Shown: one piece after another, positions 1 to 9,213 of the stretch
Layout: the number at the start of each line of letters is the position of its first letter
Numbering within the stretch: the stretch's first letter is position 1
From: Pseudomonadota bacterium
GTDB taxonomy: Bacteria; Pseudomonadota; Gammaproteobacteria; Steroidobacterales; Steroidobacteraceae
DNA: 39,594 nt
NCBI GenBank assembly: GCA_947449495.1
Contig: CANFSB010000013.1
Span: 1-39,594, forward strand
Direction: 5' to 3'
Notes under the pieces: model-generated
Told to the model about the DNA's origin: nothing
The model's input: the letters and a program-made list of their open reading frames with translations, nothing else
Database searches by the model: none
Made by a program: the position numbers and the translations under genes

Positions 1-1101
1 AATGGCGTGTACGTGGGCAAGCCTGCGATCCGCAAATATCTCTACAGCTTAAGTGGCGGTAAGCCGGGTCTGCTCAAGGGCCAACTCAACAATCACTTCC
101 TGCGTTCACCGGTCATCACGCTATCGGCCGACGGCATGCAGGCCAAAGCTCGCTGGCACGACACCATCCAGGATGGCATCTACGGACAATCTGCCAACTG
201 GGGTGCAGGCGTATATGAAAACGACTATGTGAAACAAGGTGGCCTGTGGAAGATTGCCGCCCTGCACTACTACGTGCGCTTTCATGCGCCCTATGAGGGC
301 GGCTGGACCCACGCCACCGCTGCCAGCACGCGCAGCTATGGCAAGTCGTCAGTTAAGCCAACTCGCGGACCCAGCGTGACCTATGAGCTGTGGCCCGCGA
401 CGTATACCGCGCCGATGCATTTTGATAACCCGGCGCGTTCCGACTACAAGCTGGTGCCAGCCGCTGCAGCCCCGGCAGCGGACCAAAGCGCCAAGAAATC
501 GGTCGCGGAACTTGAGGCGCAGGTGCGTGCACTGGAACTCAAGATCGACAAGCTGCGCAGCTTTGATGAGGTGGAGAACCTCGAAAGCACCTACGGCTAC
601 TACGCCGACAAATCGATGCAGGACGCCATCTCGGCGCTGTTCACCGAAAACGCCTGGCTCGAGATCCTGGGCCGCGGCGTATTCCTCGGTCGAGACCGTG
701 TCTACGAATACATGCGGCGCCTGGGTGCACCGACTTACGGCACGCTGTTCAACCACATGCAGATCCAGCCTGTGATCAACATCACCCCGGACGGCAATAC
801 GGCCACCATCCGCTCCCGGCTGGTGGTGATGTATGGCCTGCTGGACCGCTCCGCACAATGGGGTGATGGCGTTTACGAAAACGTCTACGTGCGGGAAAAC
901 GGCATCTGGAAGTATCAGGTGCTCAACGGCTATCAGACTTTCTACACCGACTACGACAAGGGCTGGGGCAAGCACTCTGCGGGCATGTTCAGCCCGTTTG
1001 CCGGTTATCCGCCAGACATGCCCCAGTCGGTTAGCTATGACCCGTGGCCCGCACCGTTTATACCGCCCTTTAACTATCGCCACCCGGTGACCGGCAAATG
1101 A
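1..1101 (+). CDS. Tandem NTF2/SnoaL-like domain protein, 5' partial
   Basis: The reading frame is open from the first base, and its first visible residues (NGVYVGKPAIRKYL) align with the middle of a SnoaL-like domain in the next gene, so the gene starts left of the window. It shows the C-terminal half of one NTF2-fold domain (visible residues about 1-105) and one complete domain (about 185-325). They are joined by a Pro/Ala-rich linker and a short predicted coiled coil. The complete domain has YGYYxD and a His in FNHMQ, residues typical of the SnoaL_4/scytalone dehydratase-like group. The last domain has Asn where the preceding one has His (WKxxxxN versus WKxxxxH). It overlaps the next gene by ATGA, so the two are probably cotranslated. 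Substrate and reaction are unknown. Confidence 0.8.
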   Translation, partial: NGVYVGKPAIRKYLYSLSGGKPGLLKGQLNNHFLRSPVITLSADGMQAKARWHDTIQDGIYGQSANWGAGVYENDYVKQGGLWKIAALHYYVRFHAPYEGGWTHATAASTRSYGKSSVKPTRGPSVTYELWPATYTAPMHFDNPARSDYKLVPAAAAPAADQSAKKSVAELEAQVRALELKIDKLRSFDEVENLESTYGYYADKSMQDAISALFTENAWLEILGRGVFLGRDRVYEYMRRLGAPTYGTLFNHMQIQPVINITPDGNTATIRSRLVVMYGLLDRSAQWGDGVYENVYVRENGIWKYQVLNGYQTFYTDYDKGWGKHSAGMFSPFAGYPPDMPQSVSYDPWPAPFIPPFNYRHPVTGK

Positions 1102-3083
1102 AAACACTTGTGATGTTGTGCGCCACTGCCCTGGCCTGCGCGGCCACACCAGCGGCTCGGGCCGCCACCGACAACAGCGCGGTGGCTACGCAGGTGGCGC
1201 AACTAGAGCTGCGCAAAACGCGTCTTGAAGACCAGAACGCCATCGCACGCCTGCAACGCAGCTATGGCTACTACCTGGATCAGGGCAAATGGGACGAAGC
1301 AGCAGATCTGTTCAGCGACAGCGGCTCCATCGAACTGGGCCAGGACGGCGTATTCCAAGGTAAGGGCCGCGTGCGCCAATACCTGCGTGCGCTGGGCCAC
1401 GGCAAACAAGGCCTAGCAGCGGGTCAGCTCAACGAACATCTGCAGCTGATGCCCGTAATCACCTTGGCCGCGGACGGCCGCAGTGCACGGGGCACTTGGC
1501 GCGATGTGATGCTGGTGGGTGAACTGGGCAAGAACGCGTACTGGGGCGAAGGCCCGTTTGAAAACGAATACGTCAAAGAGAACGGCGTTTGGAAGATCAG
1601 TCGGGTGCACTGGTTTCAAACGCTGTTCGTGCCCTATGAGGGCGGCTGGGCCAAACACAGTGACGTGAACGACGGGCACTTCGCACCGGCCGGTTTGACG
1701 CCGGATGCGCCACCGTCGGTCAACTACCGCAGTTGGCCCTATGCGTTTACGCCTCCCTTCCACTTTCGCGGTGCGTCAGCGATCGCAACGCCGTCCGCTT
1801 CGCCAGCAGCCGTCACAGCGCTTCAGGCGCTGCCTGTCGCACGTCTGGCACAACGCGCCGCCCAACTGGCTGCCGACGTACAGCGTCTGGCGGACCAGCG
1901 AGCCATAGAAGACCTGCAGCGTATCTACGGTTTTTATATCGACAAGAGCCAGTGGTCACAGGCTGCAGCACTGTTCAGCGATGACGCATCGCTGCGCATA
2001 GAGGGTCTGGGGCAGTGGCAAGGCAAGGAACGCGTGCAGGCCTACTTGGCATCGTTGGGCCCGGAAGGTGTGCTTGAAAACCGCCTGCACGACAACATGC
2101 AGCTGCAACCGGTGGTGCACGTGTCTGCCGACGGCCGCAGCGCACGCGGCCGCTGGCGGCATTTTTCGCAATTGGCCAAGGCCGGCGAGTTTGCCGAGTG
2201 GGGCACGGGCACTTACGAGAATGAGTACATCAAGGACAACGGCGTCTGGAAGATCCGGCGTCTGCACCTGTACCCGACGATGTTCACGCCTTATGAACAA
2301 GGCTGGGGAAAAGTCTGGGAAGCACGTTCGCGCTATGCACCCACAATCGCGCCCGACACAGCGTTGAAACCACAGAGCGAGTTCGCCGGCCCCGGCATAC
2401 CGGCACCCTTTCATTACGAACACCCGGTGCGTGGCACTAAACCCTCGCCGGCTAAGGCCACCGCCCGTGTGGATGCACAGGCACTGGCCGGCCAGCTGGC
2501 CGGCATTGAACAGCAACTGGTCCATATCGAAGACGCAGTCCAAATTGAAAACCTGCAGATGCGCTATGGCTATTACCTGGCCACGCTGTTGTGGGACGAC
2601 TTGGCGGCGCTGTTTGATGACAACGGCACGATCGAGATCGCCATGCGCGGCGTGTATGCAGGCCGCGCAGCAGTGCGCCGCAACCTGAATCTGTATGGTC
2701 AGGCTGGACTAGACGACGGCGTGCTGCACAACCACATGCAATATCAGCCGGTCATCAGCGTTGCAGCAGATGGCCAAAGTGCCAAGCTGCGTTCACGCGC
2801 GCTGAGCATGATGGGCAACGCTGGCAAGAGCGGCCAATGGATGGGCGGCACTTACGAGAATGAGTTCATCAAGGTCGATGGCGTGTGGAAGTTCCGCAAA
2901 GACCAGCAGGTCAACACCTACTTTGCGCCCTATGACGTGGGCTGGAAGGAACTCAAGCTGCGACCGCCACCGGGCATCACCGATTCAAACCCGCCGGATC
3001 GGCCGCCGAGCTTCGCCTTTGATATGTACCCCAAAGGCTTTCTGACGCCCTATCACTACGTCAATCCGGTGACAGGCAAATAG
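1098..3083 (+). CDS. Secreted triple NTF2/SnoaL-like domain protein
   Basis: This 661-residue protein begins with a typical Sec signal peptide (MKTLVMLCATALACAATPAARA). Three homologous NTF2/SnoaL_4-like domains follow at about 45-190, 265-410 and 480-620. Each is preceded by a 15-20 residue heptad-like helix and followed by a Pro/aromatic tail such as PFHYEHPVRG. Domains 1 and 2 keep YG(Y/F)YxD, a His near the middle (H114, H331) and a second His six residues after a conserved Trp (H171, H390). Domain 3 keeps the Tyr pair and H544 or its neighbour H546 but has Ala for the Asp and Gln603 for the second His. NTF2-like enzymes include dehydratases, isomerases and cyclases. Here only fold and location can be stated. 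It is translationally coupled to the preceding, related gene. Confidence 0.85.
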   Translation: MKTLVMLCATALACAATPAARAATDNSAVATQVAQLELRKTRLEDQNAIARLQRSYGYYLDQGKWDEAADLFSDSGSIELGQDGVFQGKGRVRQYLRALGHGKQGLAAGQLNEHLQLMPVITLAADGRSARGTWRDVMLVGELGKNAYWGEGPFENEYVKENGVWKISRVHWFQTLFVPYEGGWAKHSDVNDGHFAPAGLTPDAPPSVNYRSWPYAFTPPFHFRGASAIATPSASPAAVTALQALPVARLAQRAAQLAADVQRLADQRAIEDLQRIYGFYIDKSQWSQAAALFSDDASLRIEGLGQWQGKERVQAYLASLGPEGVLENRLHDNMQLQPVVHVSADGRSARGRWRHFSQLAKAGEFAEWGTGTYENEYIKDNGVWKIRRLHLYPTMFTPYEQGWGKVWEARSRYAPTIAPDTALKPQSEFAGPGIPAPFHYEHPVRGTKPSPAKATARVDAQALAGQLAGIEQQLVHIEDAVQIENLQMRYGYYLATLLWDDLAALFDDNGTIEIAMRGVYAGRAAVRRNLNLYGQAGLDDGVLHNHMQYQPVISVAADGQSAKLRSRALSMMGNAGKSGQWMGGTYENEFIKVDGVWKFRKDQQVNTYFAPYDVGWKELKLRPPPGITDSNPPDRPPSFAFDMYPKGFLTPYHYVNPVTGK

Positions 3084-3092
3084 ACCTAAGGG

Positions 3093-4313
3093 TCAGGCCA
3101 ACTGGCTGTCGACCCAAACCACCCAATGCTGCACTGGCACGGCTGACCCGGCGGCCAGTTGCAGCATGCAACCTAGGTTGGCAGACAGAATGATCTGCGG
3201 CTCGGCGGCCGTGAGAGCAGCCTGTTTGCGTTGACGCAGCTGAGTCGATATCTGCGGCTGCAGCAGCGTATAGGTGCCGGCAGCCCCACAACATAGCTGC
3301 GCATCACTCGCCGCAAGCAGCGTGGCACCCAACGCCGACAGCAATCCTTCTACGCTGCCGCGAATTCGCTGCGCGTGTTGCAAGCTGCACGGCGCCTGAA
3401 ACACTACACGTGTCACCACTGATGTTCGCAGTAACGGCCGTAACTGTGACGCCAGCGGTGCCACCACTTCTGACAGATCACGCACCAGACTAACCACGCG
3501 CGCAGCGCGTGCGGCATACACCTCGTCATGCTGTAACAGCACTGCGTAATCGCGCAGCATCGAACCGCAACCCGAGGTATTGGCCACGATCGCCTCGGCA
3601 CCGGCATCAATGGCAGGCCACCAGGCATCGATGTTGCGTCGTGCTGCATCACGTGCCTGCTCCGTAGCATCCAGATGCTGGTGTATCGCCCCACAACAGC
3701 CTGCACCAGCGGCAATTCGCACAGTGATGCCCAGCGCATCCAGCACACGTGCTGTAGCGGCGTTAATCTGCGGGGCCAAAGCCGGCTGTACGCAACCGGC
3801 CAACAACAACACGCTGCGCGTGTGCATGCGCTGTGGCATTGCACCGGCAGTCACACGCACCGGCAAATGAGTTTGCAATGCCGCTGGCAACAGCGGCCGC
3901 AGCAAACGACCCAATGCAGCAGCAGGCGCGAACAATGGGCCGGTCAATGCACCGGCCAAGCCACGACGTAACAGCCGTTGCAACCACGGCCGCGGCTGGC
4001 TTTTGACGAGCAGTCCGCGGCCCAACTCAACCAATCGGCCGTATTGCACACCAGAGGGACAGGCGGTCTCACAGGCGCGACACGTCAGGCAGCGATCCAG
4101 ATGCAACTGCGTCTGCGCACTGGTGCCCTCGCCTTCCAGAAGCTGCTTAATGAGATGAATGCGACCTCGCGGACTGTCACGTTCATCGCCCAGCACCTGA
4201 TAGGTGGGGCACGTGGCTTGGCAAAACCCGCAATGCACACAAGCCCGGATCAGCGCAGCCGCCTCGCGCGCTTCGACGTTATCTTGTAGTGCTGGGCTGA
4301 GTGTTGTTTGCAT
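3093..4313 (-). CDS. glcF: Glycolate oxidase iron-sulfur subunit
   Basis: This 406-residue protein has two ferredoxin-type 4Fe-4S motifs near the N terminus (C25xxC28xxC31xxxC35 and C75xxC78xxC81xxxC85). Two cysteine-rich CCG domains follow (GCCGAIHQHL and CCGAAGTY). This is the GlcF layout and the length matches the family. GlcF passes electrons from the FAD subunits GlcD/GlcE towards the respiratory chain at the inner membrane during oxidation of glycolate to glyoxylate. It is the last gene of a permease-glcD-glcE-glcF operon, separated from glcE by only 6 bp. Its stop lies 9 bp from the stop of the convergent NTF2-like gene, with no clear terminator between them. Confidence 0.95.
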   Translation of the reverse strand: MQTTLSPALQDNVEAREAAALIRACVHCGFCQATCPTYQVLGDERDSPRGRIHLIKQLLEGEGTSAQTQLHLDRCLTCRACETACPSGVQYGRLVELGRGLLVKSQPRPWLQRLLRRGLAGALTGPLFAPAAALGRLLRPLLPAALQTHLPVRVTAGAMPQRMHTRSVLLLAGCVQPALAPQINAATARVLDALGITVRIAAGAGCCGAIHQHLDATEQARDAARRNIDAWWPAIDAGAEAIVANTSGCGSMLRDYAVLLQHDEVYAARAARVVSLVRDLSEVVAPLASQLRPLLRTSVVTRVVFQAPCSLQHAQRIRGSVEGLLSALGATLLAASDAQLCCGAAGTYTLLQPQISTQLRQRKQAALTAAEPQIILSANLGCMLQLAAGSAVPVQHWVVWVDSQLA

Positions 4314-4319
4314 GCTGCG

Positions 4320-5396
4320 TCACAGACCCTGAATCAGGCGACCGGGATTAAAAATGCCGGCGGGATCAAATTCTGCCTTGAGACCGCGATGCACACGCAG
4401 CACCGCAGACGACACCGGCGTAAACACTCCCGCGCTGCGATCGCCGCCGCGAAACAGCGTGGCATGTCCGCCCAACTGGTTCGCACGTGCCCGCAGCTGT
4501 GCTGCCGGAAGGTCGCTGCGCAACCAGCGCTGCGCACCACCCCACTCGATGCACTGCCACGCATCGAAGCCTAAAGCTGCTGCTGTCGAAGGCACCGAGA
4601 CACGCCACAGCGGCAGATCACCGGCAAAGAAGTGAGATGACTGTTCGCGCAGCGCAGTCCAGAACTGTGCGGCATTAGCAGCAGGCAGCGGCTGCCCGCC
4701 CAAGGTCCCAGCGGCCTCTCTCACTGCCGCTTCGGCTCCGGCCAGTCGCACGCTGAGCAAACCGTTGTGCCAATGTGTGGCCGACAGCGGTAAAGGCTGA
4801 CCACCCCACTGGTTGCAGCGCAACAAGGCCGTCGTTTCATCACAGTCTTGTTGCAGAGTGAGTTCGGCGCGCGGGCGAGGCAGCACCTTGAGTGACACTT
4901 CGAGGATCACTCCCAAAATGCCCAATGAGCCCGCCAACAGCCGCGACACATCGTAGCCGGCCACGTTCTTGATGACGGTCCCACCAAAGCGCAGCTGACG
5001 TGCACGACCATCCAGCAACCGCGTGCCCAACACAAAATCGCGCACCGCACCTTGAGTAGTACCTGCCGAGGCGCGTCGCGGCCCGGCGAGCCCGGCAGCC
5101 ACACAGCCACCCACCGTGGCAGCAGGCCCAAAGTGCGGCGGCTCAAAGGCCAGCATCTGGTCTTGTTCAGACAACATTGTCTCAAGCAGGGCCAAGGGTG
5201 TTCCAGCGCGTGCCGTGATAACCAGTTCGCTGGGGTCGTAGTCGACGATGCCCTGCCAATGCCGTACATCAAGCACCTGACCCTGTGGCAGGTTGCCGTA
5301 AAAATCTTTGCTGCCACTTCCCCGGATGCACAGCGGCGTATGGCTAGCGACCGCGGCCTGTACCTGATCCACCAGCGACTGCAATGCCGTGTCCAT
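4320..5396 (-). CDS. glcE: Glycolate oxidase FAD-binding subunit GlcE
   Basis: The 358-residue protein has an FAD_binding_4 (PCMH-type) domain with IRGSGSKDFYG near residue 25, then PAATVGGCVAAGLAGPRR and the segment VIKNVAGYDVSRLLAGSLG typical of GlcE. It is shorter than GlcD because it lacks the full C-terminal FAD oxidase domain. It forms the glycolate dehydrogenase complex with GlcD and GlcF. The start ATG overlaps the glcD stop by one base (TAATG), so translation is coupled. The C-terminal FNPGRL is a short echo of the GlcD ending. Confidence 0.93.
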   Translation of the reverse strand: MDTALQSLVDQVQAAVASHTPLCIRGSGSKDFYGNLPQGQVLDVRHWQGIVDYDPSELVITARAGTPLALLETMLSEQDQMLAFEPPHFGPAATVGGCVAAGLAGPRRASAGTTQGAVRDFVLGTRLLDGRARQLRFGGTVIKNVAGYDVSRLLAGSLGILGVILEVSLKVLPRPRAELTLQQDCDETTALLRCNQWGGQPLPLSATHWHNGLLSVRLAGAEAAVREAAGTLGGQPLPAANAAQFWTALREQSSHFFAGDLPLWRVSVPSTAAALGFDAWQCIEWGGAQRWLRSDLPAAQLRARANQLGGHATLFRGGDRSAGVFTPVSSAVLRVHRGLKAEFDPAGIFNPGRLIQGL

Positions 5397-6868
5397 TAGA
5401 AGCGCGGCAACTCAGGGAAAGCAACGCGACCGGCGCTGACACGCTGGCGACCGTATTCAGCGCAGCGGTGCAAGCTCGGCACAACCTTGCCTGGGTTGAG
5501 CGTACAGGCCGGATCAAAGGCCCGCTTCACACCCCGAAATGCCTCGAGAGAGTCAGCATCGAACTGCGAACACATCTGGTTGATCTTCTCCATACCCACA
5601 CCGTGTTCGCCGGTGATAGTGCCGCCCAAGCGCACGCTCTCTTCGAGGATCTCGGCGCCAAAGGCTTCGGCACGCGCGACAGAGTCGGGATCGCTGTCAT
5701 CGAACAACACCAGCGGATGCAGGTTGCCATCGCCGGCATGAAACACGTTGGGGCAGGCCAAACCAAAGCGCAGCTCCATCGCCGCAATCGCCTTGAGCAT
5801 GGTGCCGATGTGTTTGCGCGGAATAGTGCCATCGGTGCAGTAGTACGCCGGCGCGGCACGACCGGCTGCAGGAAAGGCATTCTTGCGCCCAGCCCAGAAT
5901 CGCAAACGTTCGGTTTCATCTGCAGAGACCTGCAAGCGTGTGGCACCTGCAGCACGCAACACGCTGCACATACGCTCAATTTCTTCTGCCACCTCGGCAG
6001 GCGTGCCGTCGGACTCGCACAACAAGACTGCAGCGGCATCCAGGTCGTAGCCAGCATTAGCAAAGGGCTCGACCAACCGTGAGGCAGCCTGGTCAAGCAT
6101 CTCTAGACCCGCGGGAATGATCCCTGCGGCAATCAACGCAGCCACTGCATCCCCGGCCTGCCCGACATCGGCAAAGCTAGCCATGATGCAGCGCGCCAAC
6201 TGCGGCTTGGGCACCAGCCGCACAGTGACCTCGGCAATGACCGCCAACATGCCCTCTGAACCGACCATCACTGCAAGCAGATCCAGTCCGGGCGCATCCA
6301 GTGCCAACCCGCCGAACTCAATGGGCGTGCCGTCCACCAGCCAGCCGCGCACGCGCATCACGTTGTGCAACGTCAGGCCGTACTTGAGGCAGTGCACACC
6401 ACCAGAGTTCTCGGCCACATTGCCGCCAATGGTGCAGGCAATCTGGCTGGAAGGATCTGGCGCGTAGTACAGGCCATATGGCGCTGCGGCATCAGACACC
6501 GCAAGGTTACGCACGCCCGGCTGCACCGTTGCCGTACGCGCCAGCGCGTCGACAGACAGCACACGATTAAAGCGCGCCATTGCCAGCAACACGCCCTGGG
6601 CATTGGGCATGGCACTGCCAGCAAGTCCGGTCCCTGCACCACGCGGCACCACGGGCACGCCGTAGGCATGACACAACTGCAGCACCTGCACGACTTGATC
6701 TTCAGTGTCGGGCAACACCACAGCCATCGGTCGCTGACGGATCAGCGTCAAGCCATCACACTCCCAAGGCTGGGTATCTTCTGGCTCAACCAACAACGCA
6801 CCCGCAGGCAAGACCGCTCGCAAGGCAGCGATGAGTTCTGGATGCTGGACCACGACGGCGTTGTGCAT
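5396..6868 (-). CDS. glcD: Glycolate oxidase catalytic FAD subunit GlcD
   Basis: The 490-residue protein has the PCMH FAD-binding domain (PRGAGTGLAGSAMPNAQGV near residue 75) and a C-terminal FAD-linked oxidase domain. That domain contains FHAGDGNLHP, GEHGVGMEK and the ending LNPGKVVP. This is GlcD, which oxidises glycolate (and often D-lactate) to the 2-oxo acid. The context (glcE and glcF directly downstream, a lactate/glycolate permease upstream) supports glycolate rather than D-lactate alone. The ribosome binding site AGG lies inside the end of the upstream permease gene, 9 bp before the ATG. Confidence 0.95.
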   Translation of the reverse strand: MHNAVVVQHPELIAALRAVLPAGALLVEPEDTQPWECDGLTLIRQRPMAVVLPDTEDQVVQVLQLCHAYGVPVVPRGAGTGLAGSAMPNAQGVLLAMARFNRVLSVDALARTATVQPGVRNLAVSDAAAPYGLYYAPDPSSQIACTIGGNVAENSGGVHCLKYGLTLHNVMRVRGWLVDGTPIEFGGLALDAPGLDLLAVMVGSEGMLAVIAEVTVRLVPKPQLARCIMASFADVGQAGDAVAALIAAGIIPAGLEMLDQAASRLVEPFANAGYDLDAAAVLLCESDGTPAEVAEEIERMCSVLRAAGATRLQVSADETERLRFWAGRKNAFPAAGRAAPAYYCTDGTIPRKHIGTMLKAIAAMELRFGLACPNVFHAGDGNLHPLVLFDDSDPDSVARAEAFGAEILEESVRLGGTITGEHGVGMEKINQMCSQFDADSLEAFRGVKRAFDPACTLNPGKVVPSLHRCAEYGRQRVSAGRVAFPELPRF

Positions 6869-6877
6869 CGTTGCAAC

Positions 6878-8512
6878 CTAGCCGGGAACCATCAGCGTGA
6901 ATGGCCACACATACGCCATCAGCAGCACAACCAGTCCCACCAGCGAGGCCAGTGCAATGCTGTGCACAAACACATAGCGAAGAATTACGCCCTCTTGGCC
7001 AAACCAGCGCGTAGCAGTCGAGGCCACCACAATGCTTTGCGCATCGATCATCTTGCCCATCACACCACCGGCACTGTTGGCACCAGCCATCAAGGTGGGC
7101 GATAAGTCTAATTGGCCGGCAGTGACTTTTTGCAGACCACCAAACAACACATTGGCAGCGGTATCAGAGCCGGTGACAGCCACACCAAGCCAGCCGAGCA
7201 AGGTACCGAAGAACGGATACATCACGCCGGTGGCTGCAAACGCCAAGCCCAACGTGGCGTCCACACCGGCATAGCGCGTCAAGTAACCCAGCGACAACAT
7301 CGCTGCAATAGTGAGCAGGCTGGGTGCGGTATTGCGCAGCGCACGACCATAGGTGGCCAACATGGCGCGCGGGCCCGCGCCCAGCAGCGTACCGGCAATC
7401 AGTGCCGAGACCAGAATGGCCGTACCGGTCATCGACAACAGATTGAAGTTGTATAGCGCGCGCTCCACCTCTGGCGCTGCCACCACCGGCGGAACGCGCT
7501 GCACCAGCTGATCAAGCCCGGGAAACGGCATCACGATGCGAAACACACCATCGAGCCAGGCCTTGGTAGCAGGCAAGCCCCACACAAAGACGACCAGCAT
7601 CAGCACCACCCACGGTGCCCAAGCGCGACGCAGCGCAGCGGCAGACGGCTTGGCAAACGCCTCTGCTGGTGCTTGATCTTCTGCGATCCGCATAACCTGC
7701 GCGGGCTTCCAGACACGGAGAAACAGAACCAGCACTAGCATCGACACCAGTGCCGCACCAATAGCAGTGAGCCACGGACCATGCAAATTGCTGATGAGAA
7801 GCTGCGCACCGCCGAACGACACACCGGTAACAAGCAGTGCGGGCCAGATTTGGAACGTACGACGCCAGCCGCAATAAGCCACCATCAACCAAAACGGCAC
7901 CAGCAACGCAAACGGCGTCATCATGCGGCCCACCAGTGCCGACAGATCTGCCAGCGGCAGATCTGTAACGCCAGCCAACGTGACCAGCGGTGTGCCCAAG
8001 GCACCAAAAGCCACCGGGGCAGTATTGGCAATCAACGACAGGCCCGCCGCCTGCAGACGGGTGAAGCCCAAGCCGATGAGCATGGCGCCAGTCACCGCTA
8101 CCGGCGTACCAAAGCCGGCACAGCCCTCAAAGAACGCGCCAAAACAGAACGCCACCAACAACAACTGCAAACGGCTGTCATCGGTGATGCCAGCGATCGA
8201 GTCGCGCAGAATTGCAAACTGCCCGCGCTCTTCGGTGAGCTGATACAGGAAGATGATGTTGAGCACGATCCAGCCGATGGGCATCAGACCGTAGGCGGCG
8301 CCGAAGCCTGCTGCACCCAACGCCTGACCGATAGGCATGCCAAAGCCACCAACCGCCACGGCAAGCGCTGCCAATAAACCGGCGATCGCAGCTACTGGTG
8401 CGCGCCAGCGCAGTACCGCCAAGCCACCCAACAGCACCACCAGCGGAATCACCGCCATCAGCGTGGACACCCACGCCGCTCCCATCGGGTTGTAATCCTG
8501 CGACCAAAGCAT
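6878..8512 (-). CDS. L-lactate/glycolate permease (LctP family)
   Basis: The 544-residue protein is very hydrophobic, with a dozen or more predicted membrane segments. It has the LctP signatures FGAFFEGCAGFGTPVAV, ANTAPVAFGALGTP and GSDTAANVLFGGLQ. Members (LldP, GlcA) are inner-membrane symporters for lactate and glycolate. As first gene of the glcDEF operon it is most likely the glycolate importer, functionally GlcA, though lactate transport cannot be excluded. AGGGAG lies 8 bp before the ATG. No GlcC-type regulator and no malate synthase gene are present in the window. Confidence 0.93.
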   Translation of the reverse strand: MLWSQDYNPMGAAWVSTLMAVIPLVVLLGGLAVLRWRAPVAAIAGLLAALAVAVGGFGMPIGQALGAAGFGAAYGLMPIGWIVLNIIFLYQLTEERGQFAILRDSIAGITDDSRLQLLLVAFCFGAFFEGCAGFGTPVAVTGAMLIGLGFTRLQAAGLSLIANTAPVAFGALGTPLVTLAGVTDLPLADLSALVGRMMTPFALLVPFWLMVAYCGWRRTFQIWPALLVTGVSFGGAQLLISNLHGPWLTAIGAALVSMLVLVLFLRVWKPAQVMRIAEDQAPAEAFAKPSAAALRRAWAPWVVLMLVVFVWGLPATKAWLDGVFRIVMPFPGLDQLVQRVPPVVAAPEVERALYNFNLLSMTGTAILVSALIAGTLLGAGPRAMLATYGRALRNTAPSLLTIAAMLSLGYLTRYAGVDATLGLAFAATGVMYPFFGTLLGWLGVAVTGSDTAANVLFGGLQKVTAGQLDLSPTLMAGANSAGGVMGKMIDAQSIVVASTATRWFGQEGVILRYVFVHSIALASLVGLVVLLMAYVWPFTLMVPG

Positions 8513-8602
8513 CGGTGCACTCCCTGGATCTTGTTATGCGCGTATTGCACCACAGGGCGGGGCCGCGGCGGCAGCCGTTTGAGAGGGTCCCCGACACCAC
8601 GA

Positions 8603-8631
8603 TTGCCGGACCCACTCTGTACAGGCATGAT
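8603..8631 (+). promoter_or_regulatory. Candidate sigma-70 promoter for the YcbK-like gene
   Basis: TTGCCG and CATGAT are separated by 17 bp. The predicted start of transcription would fall within a base or two of the ATG at 8638, so the mRNA would be leaderless or nearly so. That fits the lack of a good Shine-Dalgarno sequence. Sequence match only. Confidence 0.3.
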
Positions 8632-8637
8632 GATTCT

Positions 8638-9207
8638 ATGTCCCCGCCCGCCCTCTCCCGCCGCCAGGCACTGGCCAGCCTGCTGGCTGCCGGCACAGCC
8701 ACGCTGTTGCCCGCGCCAATGGATGCCGCGCCGCGCTACGGAGCGTTAGGCACGCGTGCGGCACGCTGGTTAGAACTGGCCAGCACCCATACCGGCGAGG
8801 TGCTCACTGTGGCTTACCGGGGCGCAGGTGGCTTGGTCACCGATGCGGTGCAAGGTCTGCAGCATCTGCTGCGTGACCACCGCAATGGTCAGCAACATCC
8901 CATCGACGTGGCGCTGTACGACCACTTGGCTGACTTGGCCGATCTGGCCGGCGTTGAGCCGCGCTATCAGATCATCTCTGGCTATCGCTCACCGGCCAGC
9001 AATGCCGCACTGCACGAACGCAGCGCAGGCGTCGCGGTACACAGCCTGCATCTTGAAGGCCGCGCTATGGATGTGAGACTGCGGGGCGTCAGCTGCAGCC
9101 AACTGGCAGAGCTGGCCCGCGGTTTACAGCGCGGCGGCGTGGGCTATTACCGCAGCTCAGACTTTGTGCACGTGGACACCGGTCGCGTGCGCACCTGGAA
9201 CGGCTGA
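8638..9207 (+). CDS. YcbK-like (DUF882/M15A) peptidase, Tat-exported
   Basis: The ATG at 8638 gives a protein of about 189 residues starting MSPPALSRRQALASLLAAG, a Tat signal with a twin Arg at 8-9. The same frame stays open further upstream, but an earlier start would bury this signal. The mature part has the DUF882/peptidase M15A zinc-site motifs SGYRSPASN, HLEGRAMDV and FVHVDTG. This family acts on peptidoglycan or is a periplasmic murein-related protein such as E. coli YcbK/MepK. The YcbB-like L,D-transpeptidase gene lies tail to tail with it 6 bp away. In E. coli the same two families are neighbours, so a shared role with 3-3 crosslinked peptidoglycan is likely. Confidence 0.88.
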   Translation: MSPPALSRRQALASLLAAGTATLLPAPMDAAPRYGALGTRAARWLELASTHTGEVLTVAYRGAGGLVTDAVQGLQHLLRDHRNGQQHPIDVALYDHLADLADLAGVEPRYQIISGYRSPASNAALHERSAGVAVHSLHLEGRAMDVRLRGVSCSQLAELARGLQRGGVGYYRSSDFVHVDTGRVRTWNG

Positions 9208-9213
9208 AACGCC

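Noticed and set aside
349-1149. 266-codon minus-strand frame over the first NTF2-like gene
   Set aside because: Its Val/His/Arg-rich translation mirrors the real gene's codons, and it has no start signal or family match.
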